Positions 41,454 through 49,026 of a DNA stretch of 64,000 nucleotides are shown here, in pieces (the stretch's first letter is position 1; the number at the start of each line of letters is the position of its first letter). The notes below the pieces were generated by a model. The model was not told the DNA's origin. It ran no database searches and saw only the letters and a list, made by a program, of their open reading frames with translations. The DNA is from Actinoplanes couchii (GTDB lineage: Bacteria; Actinomycetota; Actinomycetes; Mycobacteriales; Micromonosporaceae). The stretch lies in contig NZ_BOMG01000052.1 in NCBI RefSeq assembly GCF_016862075.1, positions 95,559 to 159,558 on the forward strand, given 5' to 3'. The translations under genes were made by a program, and so were the position numbers.

Positions 41454-42302
41454 GTGTCCGATATCGAGGGTCCCACGCTGCGACGCCGCCGATTGGGGGC
41501 GGAGCTCAAACGATGCCGGGAAGCCGCCGGCCTCACACAACAGGACGTGTCGCGCCATTTCGAGTGGCACTCCGCCAAGGTCACCAGGATCGAGACCGCC
41601 CGGGTCGCGGTCACCCCGCGCGACGTCCGTGACCTGCTCACCCTCTACAACGTGCGGGACCAGAGCTATCGCGAGGCGCTGGTCGAGCTGGCCCGGATGT
41701 CCCGGGAGCGGACATGGTGGACGGACTACCGCGACATCATGCGCCCCGGCAACTTCGTCGGGCTGGAGGCCGCCGCGTCGGCCGTGCGCGCCTGGGAGCC
41801 GGTGATCGTTCCCGGACTCCTGCAGACGCCCGCTTACATGCGGTCACTGATGAAAAGCGGACGGCCACTGGATCCCGAGGAGCACATCGACCGTCGCATC
41901 GCGTTACGCCTCACCCGTCAGGGCCGGCTGCGCAGCGAGCGCCCGCTGGAGTTCTCCGCGTTCATCGACGAGTCCGTGGTGCGCCGGGTGATCGGCGGCG
42001 AGGACGTCATGGCTGACCAGCTGCGCCATTTGATCGAAGTATCTAAATTGCCTAATGTGTTTCTGCGTATTCTCCCACTCACCGTCGGTGAGCACCTGTT
42101 CCTCGGCGGCTCCGTCACTCTTCTGGAGTTCCGAGAGACCACCCATATGGATGTTGTTTATATGGAAGGCCTTGCGGGAGACTTGTACGAGGAACAGCCA
42201 GACATGGTTGACTGGTATCGACAGGAGTTCGAGCGATTGAGCGCGAAGGCGCTCGACCACCGCACGACCATCAAGATGATCGAGAGCCTGCTCGTCGCTT
42301 AG
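41454..42302 (+). CDS. XRE-family regulator with DUF5753
   Basis: A 282-residue regulator of a type abundant in filamentous actinobacteria. The N-terminal HTH (TLRRRRLGAELKRCREAAGLTQQDVSRHFEWHSAKVTRIE) is followed by the DUF5753 effector domain (EPVIVPGLLQTPAYMRSLM, EFSAFIDESVVRRVIGG, MVDWYRQEFERLSAKAL). Such proteins act with the small DUF397 protein encoded next, as an activator-antagonist pair modulating development or antibiotic production. The GTG at 41454 is chosen because GGGAG lies 5 nt upstream and VSDIEGPTLRRRRLG is the typical start; the open frame extends to an ATG at 41376. Confidence 0.92.
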   Translation: MSDIEGPTLRRRRLGAELKRCREAAGLTQQDVSRHFEWHSAKVTRIETARVAVTPRDVRDLLTLYNVRDQSYREALVELARMSRERTWWTDYRDIMRPGNFVGLEAAASAVRAWEPVIVPGLLQTPAYMRSLMKSGRPLDPEEHIDRRIALRLTRQGRLRSERPLEFSAFIDESVVRRVIGGEDVMADQLRHLIEVSKLPNVFLRILPLTVGEHLFLGGSVTLLEFRETTHMDVVYMEGLAGDLYEEQPDMVDWYRQEFERLSAKALDHRTTIKMIESLLVA

Positions 42303-42338
42303 CACTCCCCGAGAAAAGTCTCAGAAAGGGAGGTGCTT

Positions 42339-42560
42339 GTGTTGCTCGCGCACCAGATCGACGGTGCCGTCTGGAAGAAGGGCAGCCGTAGCAACGGCAG
42401 CGGCGGCAATAACTGCGTCGAGGTTGCATTCCTCGAGCAGGGAATTGCCGTCCGTGACAGCAAGGACCGAACGGGTCCGGCCCTCATGTTCACGCAGGCG
42501 GAGTGGACCGCCTTTGTGGACTCCGCCAAGGACGGCGAATTCGACATCACCACTACGTAA
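42339..42560 (+). CDS. DUF397 small partner protein
   Basis: A 73-residue DUF397 protein with the family pattern W-x-KGSRSNGSGGNNCVEVAFLEQGIAVRDSKDRTGPALMFTQAEWTAFVDSAKDGEFD abbreviated here to its key parts: KGSRSN, NCVEVA, VRDSKD and FTQAEWTAF. It follows the XRE gene by 36 bp and is probably its direct partner, as in the Streptomyces Scr1/Scr2-like pairs. The start is taken as the GTG at 42339, with GGAGG 5 nt upstream; a GTG at 42333 overlaps that site. Confidence 0.92.
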   Translation: MLLAHQIDGAVWKKGSRSNGSGGNNCVEVAFLEQGIAVRDSKDRTGPALMFTQAEWTAFVDSAKDGEFDITTT

Positions 42561-42659
42561 GAGCCTACCTATAGGTGTACTCCGTTGGAAGTGGTTTGAC
42601 TTTCACGATGTGCACCTTGCGGAGCAGCGGCCTTCACCATCTGAAGAGTCGTAGCGAGG

Positions 42660-42694
42660 GTGTGGCCCGGCCGTTACCCACGGCCGGGCCACAC
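42660..42694 (+). terminator. Strong hairpin terminator
   Basis: A perfect 15-bp stem (left arm GTGTGGCCCGGCCGT) with a 5-nt loop ends the XRE/DUF397 transcript 100 bp after the DUF397 stop. TTCATTTG follows. Confidence 0.8.
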
Positions 42695-43605
42695 TTCATT
42701 TGTATATATGCAAATGCATTGAACCCAAAATCGTCGATAAATTTGACCGCCGACCCTCACCCCCCTGCCGGCGGGCATCCGCAGCTGGTCGCCGGCTCCC
42801 CCGGCAGGCCCCGACCTCGCTCTTTGGGTACCCGGTTACGGCGGGCGGCGGGCGGCGGGCGGCGGGCGGCGGGCGGCGGATCACACCACCCGGCACCGAG
42901 GCCGACCTCATCAGAATCACCGACAGCAACCTTGCCGATGATGAGGATCGGCCAAACCGGTAACCCGAGGTCGACATCAGCATCACCTGAAGTAACCGCG
43001 AAGCCGCACTGGCGGCCCGCAAGGTCGCGCCAAGGCATCGCGCATTCCGGGCCACAGCCACAGGCCCGGGGCAGCGATCACAAGCTGCGTGTCAAAGCCG
43101 CGGGGCAGGTCAGATGCCACAGGCCTAACACCGCGCGTTTGCGGATCCCGCGCAGCGAGCCAGCGCTTCGCATACCGCGCTCCGGGTCGCATGCCGAAGG
43201 CCGCGGATCCGCACGCTCCACACCACGCCACGAGTTCGCACACCGCACGCTGCGGGTCGAGGGGCGCGGAGGTGGCGTCGTTCCGGCGGTGCGGTCGAAG
43301 AGGTCGCGGGTTGGTCAGCGCCAGGTCCACTTCGCGAGTCAGGGCGCGAATCTGGACGCCAAGTCCAGTCCACCTTGCGGATCAGGCCGAGTCCATCTCG
43401 GCGGATCAGGCCGAGTCCATCTCGGCGGATCAGGCCGAGTCCATCTCGCCGCGGATCAGGCCGAGTCCATCTCGCCGATCAGAGCACCAGGTCCACGTCG
43501 CGGATCAGGACGCCGAGCCCACCCCGCGGGCCAGAGCGCCAAGTCCACGTCGCAGATCAGGCCGAGTCCATCTCGCGGATCAGGACGCCGAGCCCACCTT
43601 GTGGA
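42695..43605. other. 900-bp gene-poor region with repeats
   Basis: No convincing gene on either strand. Long open frames exist, but translations are Arg/Ser/Pro-rich without domains, and those across 43380-43600 simply reflect the repeat array. The left part holds a 7-bp microsatellite and the right part the 23-26-bp array. The middle (43090-43270) has several GC-rich inverted motifs around GCGGATCCGC-like sequence. Confidence 0.6.
42840..42879. repeat. 7-bp microsatellite (GCGGGCG)n
   Basis: About five and a half perfect copies of GCGGGCG. The plus strand carries runs of G spaced by C and could form unusual structures, although most runs are only three G. Confidence 0.9.
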
Positions 43606-43629
43606 TCAGAGCGCCAAGTCGACCTCGCG
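43380..43629. repeat. Ten-unit 23/24/26-bp array over a stop codon
   Basis: Units start at 43380, 43404, 43428, 43454, 43477, 43503, 43529, 43555, 43578 and 43604, with lengths 24, 24, 26, 23, 26, 26, 26, 23, 26 and 26. The plus-strand consensus begins GATCAGG and includes CGAGTCCATCTCG or the variant CCAAGTCCACGTCGCG. On the minus strand the unit at 43604 encodes REVDLAL and the stop codon of the gene at 43606-44832; all other units lie beyond that stop. Because unit length is not a multiple of 3 throughout, the array is not coding. Confidence 0.9.
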
Positions 43630-44832
43630 GATCAGGGCGCGGCGGCCGGGGTGGGTGAGTCGTGCCGGGAGGGTCGCCTTTCGGGTTTCCGGGCCTGTGG
43701 TTGACTCCTGTACCGCCCGGTCTGCCTCGCGGAGCAGGCTGTCCCGGCTGCGGCGGGCCAGCTGGAGATCGTGCCAGGCGGCCTGCTCGGCGGCGACCGC
43801 CGCCGTGTACTCGCGCTCGCGATGGGCGGCATAGGCCCGGTGCAGGACCATCTCCTGCTCGACCGGATGCAGCGTCGCATCCCATCCAGCGCTTCCAGCC
43901 AAGGCGTCTCCAACGTTGCGAGTCAAGGCGTCTTCACCGTTGCAAGCCAGGGCGCCTCCGCCGCGGCCGACCCGGGCGCCTCCACCGCTGCCGGCCAGGG
44001 CATCTCCGCCGCGGTTGACCCAGACGTCTCCACCTCGGCCGACCAGAGCGTCTCCACCGCTGTTGGCCTGAACGCCTCCACCGCGGCCGGTCAGGAAATC
44101 ATCACCGTTGCCAGGTAGGACATCCTCGCCGCGAAGCGCGGCGTCCACGGCGCGTACTACGCCGTCTTCTTTGCAGGGTTGGGCGTTCTCGGGGCGGGGT
44201 GTCAGGGTGGGGCCTTGGCCTTGGCCTTGCAGGTGGGTGGCGGTGAAGGTCTCTTCCACTTCGGAGGGTAGAAGGTCACCTTGGGCTGCGGGGAGTGGTA
44301 AGTCACCTTGGGCTGCGTAGGGTAGAAGGTCGCCTCGGGCTGCGGAGAGTGGTAGGTCGCCTCGGGCTGCGGCTGCGCGTAGTTCCCGGTGCAGGAAACG
44401 CTCTCGGTCTGCGTACTCTGCGGGGCTTTGTGGGGTTCGGGGGGTGCCGAAAGCTGCTGCTGAGCGGCTTCTCGCCTGGCGGGCTTCGGCCGTCTGCCAG
44501 GCCGTCCATGCCTCGTCCACCCGGGTGGACGCCTCCTGCCAATGGGTCTGCCAGCGGTTCACGGCCTCGGTCGCCTGGGTTGCGGCCACCCGCACCTCCT
44601 CGGCGTAGCGCACCGTCTGCGCCTTCGCTGCTTCTCGCCTTGCCTGTCTTGCCTGCCTGCGCTTGCGGTAGCGGCTCACGAACGTCGCCGTGTCCACCAG
44701 GGTCTGCCCTGGGTTGCGCACCCCGTCCGGGTTGGCCAGCACCACCAGGGCGGGGGTGGTGAGCACCATCAGGGAACCCCAGATGGCCATCGGGGCGGGC
44801 TCGGTCAGCAGCATCTCGGCGAGGATGTTCAT
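43606..44832 (-). CDS. Membrane-anchored coiled-coil repeat protein, unknown
   Basis: A 408-residue protein that I do not recognise. Residues 15-35 (MAIWGSLMVLTTPALVVLAN) form one membrane segment. Residues 48-115 are a charged helical or coiled-coil stretch (RKRRQARQARREAAKAQTV, NRWQTHWQEASTRVDEAW). A nonapeptide array (AARGDLPLS, AARGDLLPY, AAQGDLPLP) follows, then an octapeptide array of about nine units (GGDALVGR, GGDVWVNR, GGDALAGS). The C-terminus is helical again (QEMVLHRAYAAHREREYTAA) and ends in ALIREVDLAL. The ATG at 44832 is chosen because it directly precedes the membrane segment. The stop lies inside the 23-26-bp array and the upstream DNA is a 13-bp array. Confidence 0.7.
   Translation of the reverse strand: MNILAEMLLTEPAPMAIWGSLMVLTTPALVVLANPDGVRNPGQTLVDTATFVSRYRKRRQARQARREAAKAQTVRYAEEVRVAATQATEAVNRWQTHWQEASTRVDEAWTAWQTAEARQARSRSAAAFGTPRTPQSPAEYADRERFLHRELRAAAARGDLPLSAARGDLLPYAAQGDLPLPAAQGDLLPSEVEETFTATHLQGQGQGPTLTPRPENAQPCKEDGVVRAVDAALRGEDVLPGNGDDFLTGRGGGVQANSGGDALVGRGGDVWVNRGGDALAGSGGGARVGRGGGALACNGEDALTRNVGDALAGSAGWDATLHPVEQEMVLHRAYAAHREREYTAAVAAEQAAWHDLQLARRSRDSLLREADRAVQESTTGPETRKATLPARLTHPGRRALIREVDLAL
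43903..44118. repeat. 24-bp array coding an octapeptide
   Basis: Nine 24-bp units starting at 43903 (GGCGTCTCCAACGTTGCGAG and relatives) encode the GGDALxxx octapeptides of the membrane-anchored protein. The period preserves frame. Confidence 0.85.
44273..44380. repeat. 27-bp array coding a nonapeptide
   Basis: Four units of 27 bp starting at 44273, 44300, 44327 and 44354 share GGTCACCTTGGGCTGCG or GGTCGCCTCGGGCTGCG. They encode the AARGDLPxx nonapeptides. Confidence 0.85.
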
Positions 44833-45120
44833 GGTGGGTTCCGTTCCTCGGGGTCGCGGGCGGAAAGAACGAGCGGCAAGTTCAGGCGGCAAGTGCGGGC
44901 GGCAAGTGCGGGCGGCAAGAACAAACGGCAGGTGCGGGCGGACAGCGCGGGCGGCAAGAACGAGCGGCAGGTGCGGGCGGCAGGAACGAGCAGGAAGAGC
45001 GAGCGAAAGAGCCGGCGAGAACAGCGGGCGGAAAGAGCAGGGTCCGGCGCCGGATGCCGCTGGTGGTGAGCAGGTCGGCCACGGGAGGCCGGCACGGGAC
45101 GCGGACGCGCCCGGCGGGTC
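44833..45120. repeat. 13-bp tandem array in the spacer
   Basis: About twelve 13-bp units run from 44862 to 45017; the consensus is GGCAAGTGCGGGC with variants such as GGCAAGAACGAGC. The array fills the 288-bp gap between the secreted hexapeptide-repeat gene and the start of the membrane-anchored gene, so it occupies the latter's promoter or leader. No gene lies in it. Confidence 0.9.
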
Positions 45121-45759
45121 TCAGACGGTGGCGGGAGGCGCGCGGGAAGCCGCGACGCCGGAGGTGAACTGGCTGGTCAGCGCGGCCGCGGCAGAAACAC
45201 CGCCGGTCGCGGTCGCCCACCCGGTCGCGGAGATGCCGGTGATCACGGAGGAGGACACCGCGGCGGTACGGTCACCGCGCCCGGTCTCCACAACAGCAAC
45301 GCCCGCAGTCACATCGCCCGGCTGGTCAGCGAAGGCGCCCCGGCTAGAGAAGGCGTCTCGGCTGGAGAAAGCGTCCCAGCCAGCGAAGGTGTCCCGGCCG
45401 GAGACGGAATCCCAGTCAGGGAAGGCGTCCCGGCTAGTGAAGGAATCCCGGCCGGTAAAGGTTTCCGGGCCGAAGGAGACGTCCCGGCCGGCGAAAGTGT
45501 CCTGGTCGGAGAAGGAATCCCGGGCGGCGGAAGCGGCCTGGCCGGAGGAGGCGTCCCGGCTGGAGAAGGCGTCCCGGGCGGCGGAAGTGGCCTGGTCGGT
45601 GGCGGCTGCGGGAGGGGGTGCGGCGCTGGAAAGGGTGACCCCGGCCGGGTGACCGTCAAACGGGGCCGCGGGGCCGAGGATTGGTGGGAAGAACGCCAGG
45701 AGCAGCGTGAACAGCACAGGGAGCGATCGGTGCAGCACTCTGCGCCCGACCATCACCAT
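45121..45759 (-). CDS. Secreted hexapeptide-repeat protein, unknown
   Basis: A 212-residue exported protein that I do not recognise. Residues 8-33 form a signal peptide or anchor (RVLHRSLPVLFTLLLAFFPP). Residues 57-146 are about 15 hexapeptides of the pattern D-x-F-x-x-R (DAFSSR, DSFSDQ, DTFAGR, ETFTGR, DAFPDW, DTFAGW), encoded by an 18-bp DNA repeat at 45322-45591. The C-terminus is Ala/Thr/Ser-rich (TAAVSSSVITGISATGWATA). The pattern differs from classical pentapeptide or left-handed beta-helix hexapeptide repeats. ATG at 45759, or at 45753 two codons later; a GGGTAGG site lies upstream. It is on the same strand as the membrane-anchored repeat protein and may share its transcript. Confidence 0.7.
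   Translation of the reverse strand: MVMVGRRVLHRSLPVLFTLLLAFFPPILGPAAPFDGHPAGVTLSSAAPPPAAATDQATSAARDAFSSRDASSGQAASAARDSFSDQDTFAGRDVSFGPETFTGRDSFTSRDAFPDWDSVSGRDTFAGWDAFSSRDAFSSRGAFADQPGDVTAGVAVVETGRGDRTAAVSSSVITGISATGWATATGGVSAAAALTSQFTSGVAASRAPPATV
45322..45591. repeat. 18-bp array coding DxFxxR hexapeptides
   Basis: Roughly fifteen 18-bp units related to GAGAAGGCGTCCCGGCTG on the plus strand. Neighbouring units are up to 90% identical, which points to recent expansion. Confidence 0.85.
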
Positions 45760-45985
45760 GTCCGCAACCTACCCTTGCACCCCTTTGGCCCCACTCAGCC
45801 GCGCCGAGGTGTGACCAGGACCATCGCCACGCCGAGGACAAACAGGACCAGAACCGTGATTTGCCCACGTTCCTCATCATTTAGGGATCGCTTGACCGAT
45901 CCGGATCACTCACGTCAGGCCACTGCCAGCCGATGGGAGGGACCGACCCGGAAGCCATCCGGAGCTTTCGCCGACAGGAGCGGAC

Positions 45986-47800
45986 ATGCCGAAGCGACCC
46001 GGGGCCATCGACCCGGTCCTGCTGGGCCTGATGCTCCTCGGTGTCCTGATCGTGCCCTGGTTCCTGCGGCACGGCGAGCAGCGGACCGCGTCCTGGGCCA
46101 TCCAGACCGGGCTCGATGTGGCGAACACCTACTTCCTGTGGCGTATGGCCACGAACCCGGTCATGTCACCGGACGGACGCCGGTTCTGGTGGGCCGCGGT
46201 GGTCGCCTGTGCCGCCTGCACGGTCGGTGACGGGTATCAGACCGCGTTGCTTTTTGCGCATCCCGCGATGACGACCATCAGCTCGGTGCAGACCGCTCTG
46301 GTGGTCGCCGGCATGGCGACGGTGGTCGGCGCGATGCTGCGGCATCCGCTCGGTGGTGCGGGCCGGCAGCGGCTGCGGCTCTGGTTCGACGCGACCACGG
46401 TCCTCACCGGGGTCGCGGTCTTCCTCTGGTACTTCATTCTGGCCACCGATCTGAGCGGGCGGCAGGCCACCGACCGGTGGGCCGCCGCGGCCACCACCGT
46501 GGTGATGCTGCTGATCACGTTCGGCCTGCTCAAGCTGATCCTCAGCGGGACCGCACCATTCACCCGGGCGGCCGGGATCACCGCGGCCCTGGGGGTGTCC
46601 GGCACCGCGTTCGCGGCTCCGGTGATCCTCGGGCTGATCGGCGATCCGGGGCCCGGCGGCACGCTCGTCGTGCAGTTGGTGCCGTGTGTGCTGGCGACCG
46701 CGGCGTTCCGGTTCCAGCAGTTGCAGGTGTGGCGGCTGGCCGGGCGGAAGGCCGGGTCGCGTCCCGGGCAGTCGAGCCGGTTGCCGTACCTCGCCGTGGT
46801 GGCCACCCAGATCCTGCTGGTCGTCTCGCTCCGGGACGGGCGGGTGGACCTGCGGGTGTGGGGTGTCGCGGTGGGCGCGGTGATCATCACGGCGCTGGTG
46901 CTGGGCCGGCAGGTCGCGGCGCTGCGGGACAACGAGCTGCTGCTCACCGAGCTGGACGGGCAGACGGAACGGTTCCGGGCGCTGGTGCAGAACACCACCG
47001 ACATCACCATGGTGATCGACCACGAGGCGATGATCACCTACGCGTCGCCGGCCACGCTCCGGGTGCTGGGGTTGCCGGCCGAGGAGCTGATCGGGACGTC
47101 GCTGCACGACCGGACGCACCCGGAGGACCGGGAGTGGCACCTGGAGCAGGCGGAGCGGATCTTCGCGAATCCCGGCGCCGGGATCACCATGCAGGTGCGG
47201 TGGCGGCACGTGGACGGTTCGTACCGGTGGCTGGATCTGGTCGGCACCGATCTGGCGCACAACGCCAACGTGGGCGGCATCGTGCTGAACGCGCGGGACG
47301 CCACCGAGGCGCGGGCCCTGCACGACGAGTTGAGCCGGCAGGCCACCCACGACGCGCTGACCGGGCTGGCGAACCGGGTGCTGCTGCACCGGCGGATGGA
47401 GGAGTCACCGGACCGGCTGAGCCTGCTCCTGATCGACCTGGACGGCTTCAAGCCGATCAACGACCGGCACGGGCACCACACCGGCGACCTGGTGCTGCAG
47501 GAGGTGGCCCGGCGGCTGACCGGTCTGCTCGGCGCCGGGGAGCTGGCCGCCCGGCTGGGCGGGGACGAGTTCGCGGTGCTGCTGCCGGGTACCGGCGCCG
47601 AGGCCGCGGCCCGGCTGGCCGCACAGGTCGTCGCGGTGGTCGCCGAGCCGATGCCGGTCGGCGGCGAGGTGTTCCGGGTGGGCGCCAGTGTGGGCCTGGC
47701 GGAGGGGGCGGCGGCCGACGGTGACGGGCTGCTGCGGGAGGCCGACGCCGCCATGTACCGGCGCAAGCGGGAACGTCAGGCGCAGCCGGCCCGGACCTGA
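45986..47800 (+). CDS. Membrane PAS-GGDEF diguanylate cyclase
   Basis: A 604-residue membrane protein that should make cyclic di-GMP from GTP. About eight to nine hydrophobic segments span residues 10-310 (VLLGLMLLGVLIVPWFL first). A PAS domain lies at about 325-430 (RFRALVQNTTDITMVIDHEAMITYASPATLRVLG, DGSYRWLDLVGTDL). The cyclase domain follows, with DALTGLANRVLLHRR and the intact active site GGDEF at 525-529. The RxxD inhibitory site that usually precedes GGDEF is absent, so product inhibition is unlikely. No EAL domain. ATG at 45986 with AGGAGCGG upstream. The signal sensed is unknown. Confidence 0.93.
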   Translation: MPKRPGAIDPVLLGLMLLGVLIVPWFLRHGEQRTASWAIQTGLDVANTYFLWRMATNPVMSPDGRRFWWAAVVACAACTVGDGYQTALLFAHPAMTTISSVQTALVVAGMATVVGAMLRHPLGGAGRQRLRLWFDATTVLTGVAVFLWYFILATDLSGRQATDRWAAAATTVVMLLITFGLLKLILSGTAPFTRAAGITAALGVSGTAFAAPVILGLIGDPGPGGTLVVQLVPCVLATAAFRFQQLQVWRLAGRKAGSRPGQSSRLPYLAVVATQILLVVSLRDGRVDLRVWGVAVGAVIITALVLGRQVAALRDNELLLTELDGQTERFRALVQNTTDITMVIDHEAMITYASPATLRVLGLPAEELIGTSLHDRTHPEDREWHLEQAERIFANPGAGITMQVRWRHVDGSYRWLDLVGTDLAHNANVGGIVLNARDATEARALHDELSRQATHDALTGLANRVLLHRRMEESPDRLSLLLIDLDGFKPINDRHGHHTGDLVLQEVARRLTGLLGAGELAARLGGDEFAVLLPGTGAEAAARLAAQVVAVVAEPMPVGGEVFRVGASVGLAEGAAADGDGLLREADAAMYRRKRERQAQPART

Positions 47801-47862
47801 TCGAACCGATTCCCATCGATGCCATTGCCTGTTACTTTTCGGTAACCCGAGGGGAACAGGTG

Positions 47863-49026
47863 ATGAGGCCCATGCGGACCGCCGACCCGCTCGCCACGTT
47901 GGTGCACGATCTGGCCGGCGACGACCGGCTGGTCGACGACGTCGTGGCGGCGGCCCGGGCCCAGTCGCCGGAGTCGGCGCGGCTGCCCCGGGCGGAGAGC
48001 CGGCGGTACGTGGCGGCGCTGATCCGGGCCGGCTGTCTCACCTTCCTGCGGGCCGGGGAGCCGGAGGAGGGCGACTTCGCCGACGCCGCCCGGTTCGGGG
48101 CCGAGGGCGCCGCCCTGGGGGTGCCGATGGCCGCGCTGATCTCCGGGCTGCACGCGGGCCGCAGCCGGATCCTGGAGATCGCGATCGGCCGGGGCCGGGA
48201 CGCCGGGCTGGCCGACGACGTGCTGCTGCAGGCGCTGTTGCGGCTGAACCGGTACGGCAACACCCTGGAACGGCACGTGCTCGACGGTTATCGCGCGGTG
48301 GAACGGGAGCTCGACGGTGATCGGCGGGCGGCCCGGATCCGGCTGCTGCGGCACCTGCTGCTGGGCGAGGAGAACGACGGCGCCGACCCGGCCCGGTTCG
48401 GCCTCTCCCCCACCGGCCGCTACCACTGTGTGGTCTCGGACGCGACCGATCCGGGCCGGGTCCGGGAGTTGGAGCAGGCGTTCGCCAGGTGCGGCGGGGT
48501 GCTGGCGCCGGTCCGGGGAAGGCTCTGCGGGCTCACGCCGCGGCTGCCGGGCGCCGCCGGAGCGGGGCCGTCGGTGGTCGTGACCACTCCACCCGTACCG
48601 CTGGAAAAGGTTGTCGAGGCGCACCGCCTGGCCCGGACCGCCCTGCTGGCGGCCCGCGAACGTGGTCTGACCGGGTTGTGCGACGTGGCCGAGCTGGCCG
48701 GGGAGTCGGCGCTGGCCGCGCAGCCGATGCTGGCCGGTTTCCTACGGGACGGGCTGCTGGCGGCGCTGGATCCCGGCGACGAGTTCCACCGGGAGCTGGC
48801 CGGGACCGCGCTGTCCTACCTGGATCACGGGCAGCGGCTGGATCTGACCGCGGGGGCGCTGCATCTGCACCCGAACACGGTCCGGTACCGGCTGCGCAGG
48901 CTGCGGGAGCTGACCGATTTCGGGGAGGGGCTCACCGTGCTGGAGACGGTGCGCTGGTGGTGGGCGCTGAGCGCCTGGCGCCGGGATCGCCCCGGCGCCA
49001 GGAACTCAGATCACCACTTGCGGTAG
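47863..49026 (+). CDS. PucR/CdaR-type transcriptional regulator
   Basis: A 387-residue regulator ending in the PucR-type C-terminal HTH (SYLDHGQRLDLTAGALHLHPNTVRYRLRRLREL). The N-terminal 170 residues form a helical RsbRD-like sensor region (VAALIRAGCLTFLRAGEPEEGDFADAA). A GGDEF-like central fold without catalytic residues follows (RYHCVVSDATDPGRVRELEQAF). The family controls purine, amino-acid and secondary-metabolite genes. The ATG at 47863 is preferred over a GTG at 47860, with GAGGGG upstream. Its 3' end overlaps the convergent LVIVD gene by 16 bp. Confidence 0.88.
   Translation: MRPMRTADPLATLVHDLAGDDRLVDDVVAAARAQSPESARLPRAESRRYVAALIRAGCLTFLRAGEPEEGDFADAARFGAEGAALGVPMAALISGLHAGRSRILEIAIGRGRDAGLADDVLLQALLRLNRYGNTLERHVLDGYRAVERELDGDRRAARIRLLRHLLLGEENDGADPARFGLSPTGRYHCVVSDATDPGRVRELEQAFARCGGVLAPVRGRLCGLTPRLPGAAGAGPSVVVTTPPVPLEKVVEAHRLARTALLAARERGLTGLCDVAELAGESALAAQPMLAGFLRDGLLAALDPGDEFHRELAGTALSYLDHGQRLDLTAGALHLHPNTVRYRLRRLRELTDFGEGLTVLETVRWWWALSAWRRDRPGARNSDHHLR

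Noticed and set aside
43380..43629. CRISPR array
   Set aside because: Units are contiguous with no unique spacers and no cas genes are present; it is a degenerate tandem repeat.
42575..43834. 419-residue plus-strand frame over the repeat region
   Set aside because: Its latter half is just the translated 23-26-bp array, composition is Arg/Ser/Pro, and it starts near the DUF397 terminator without a ribosome site.
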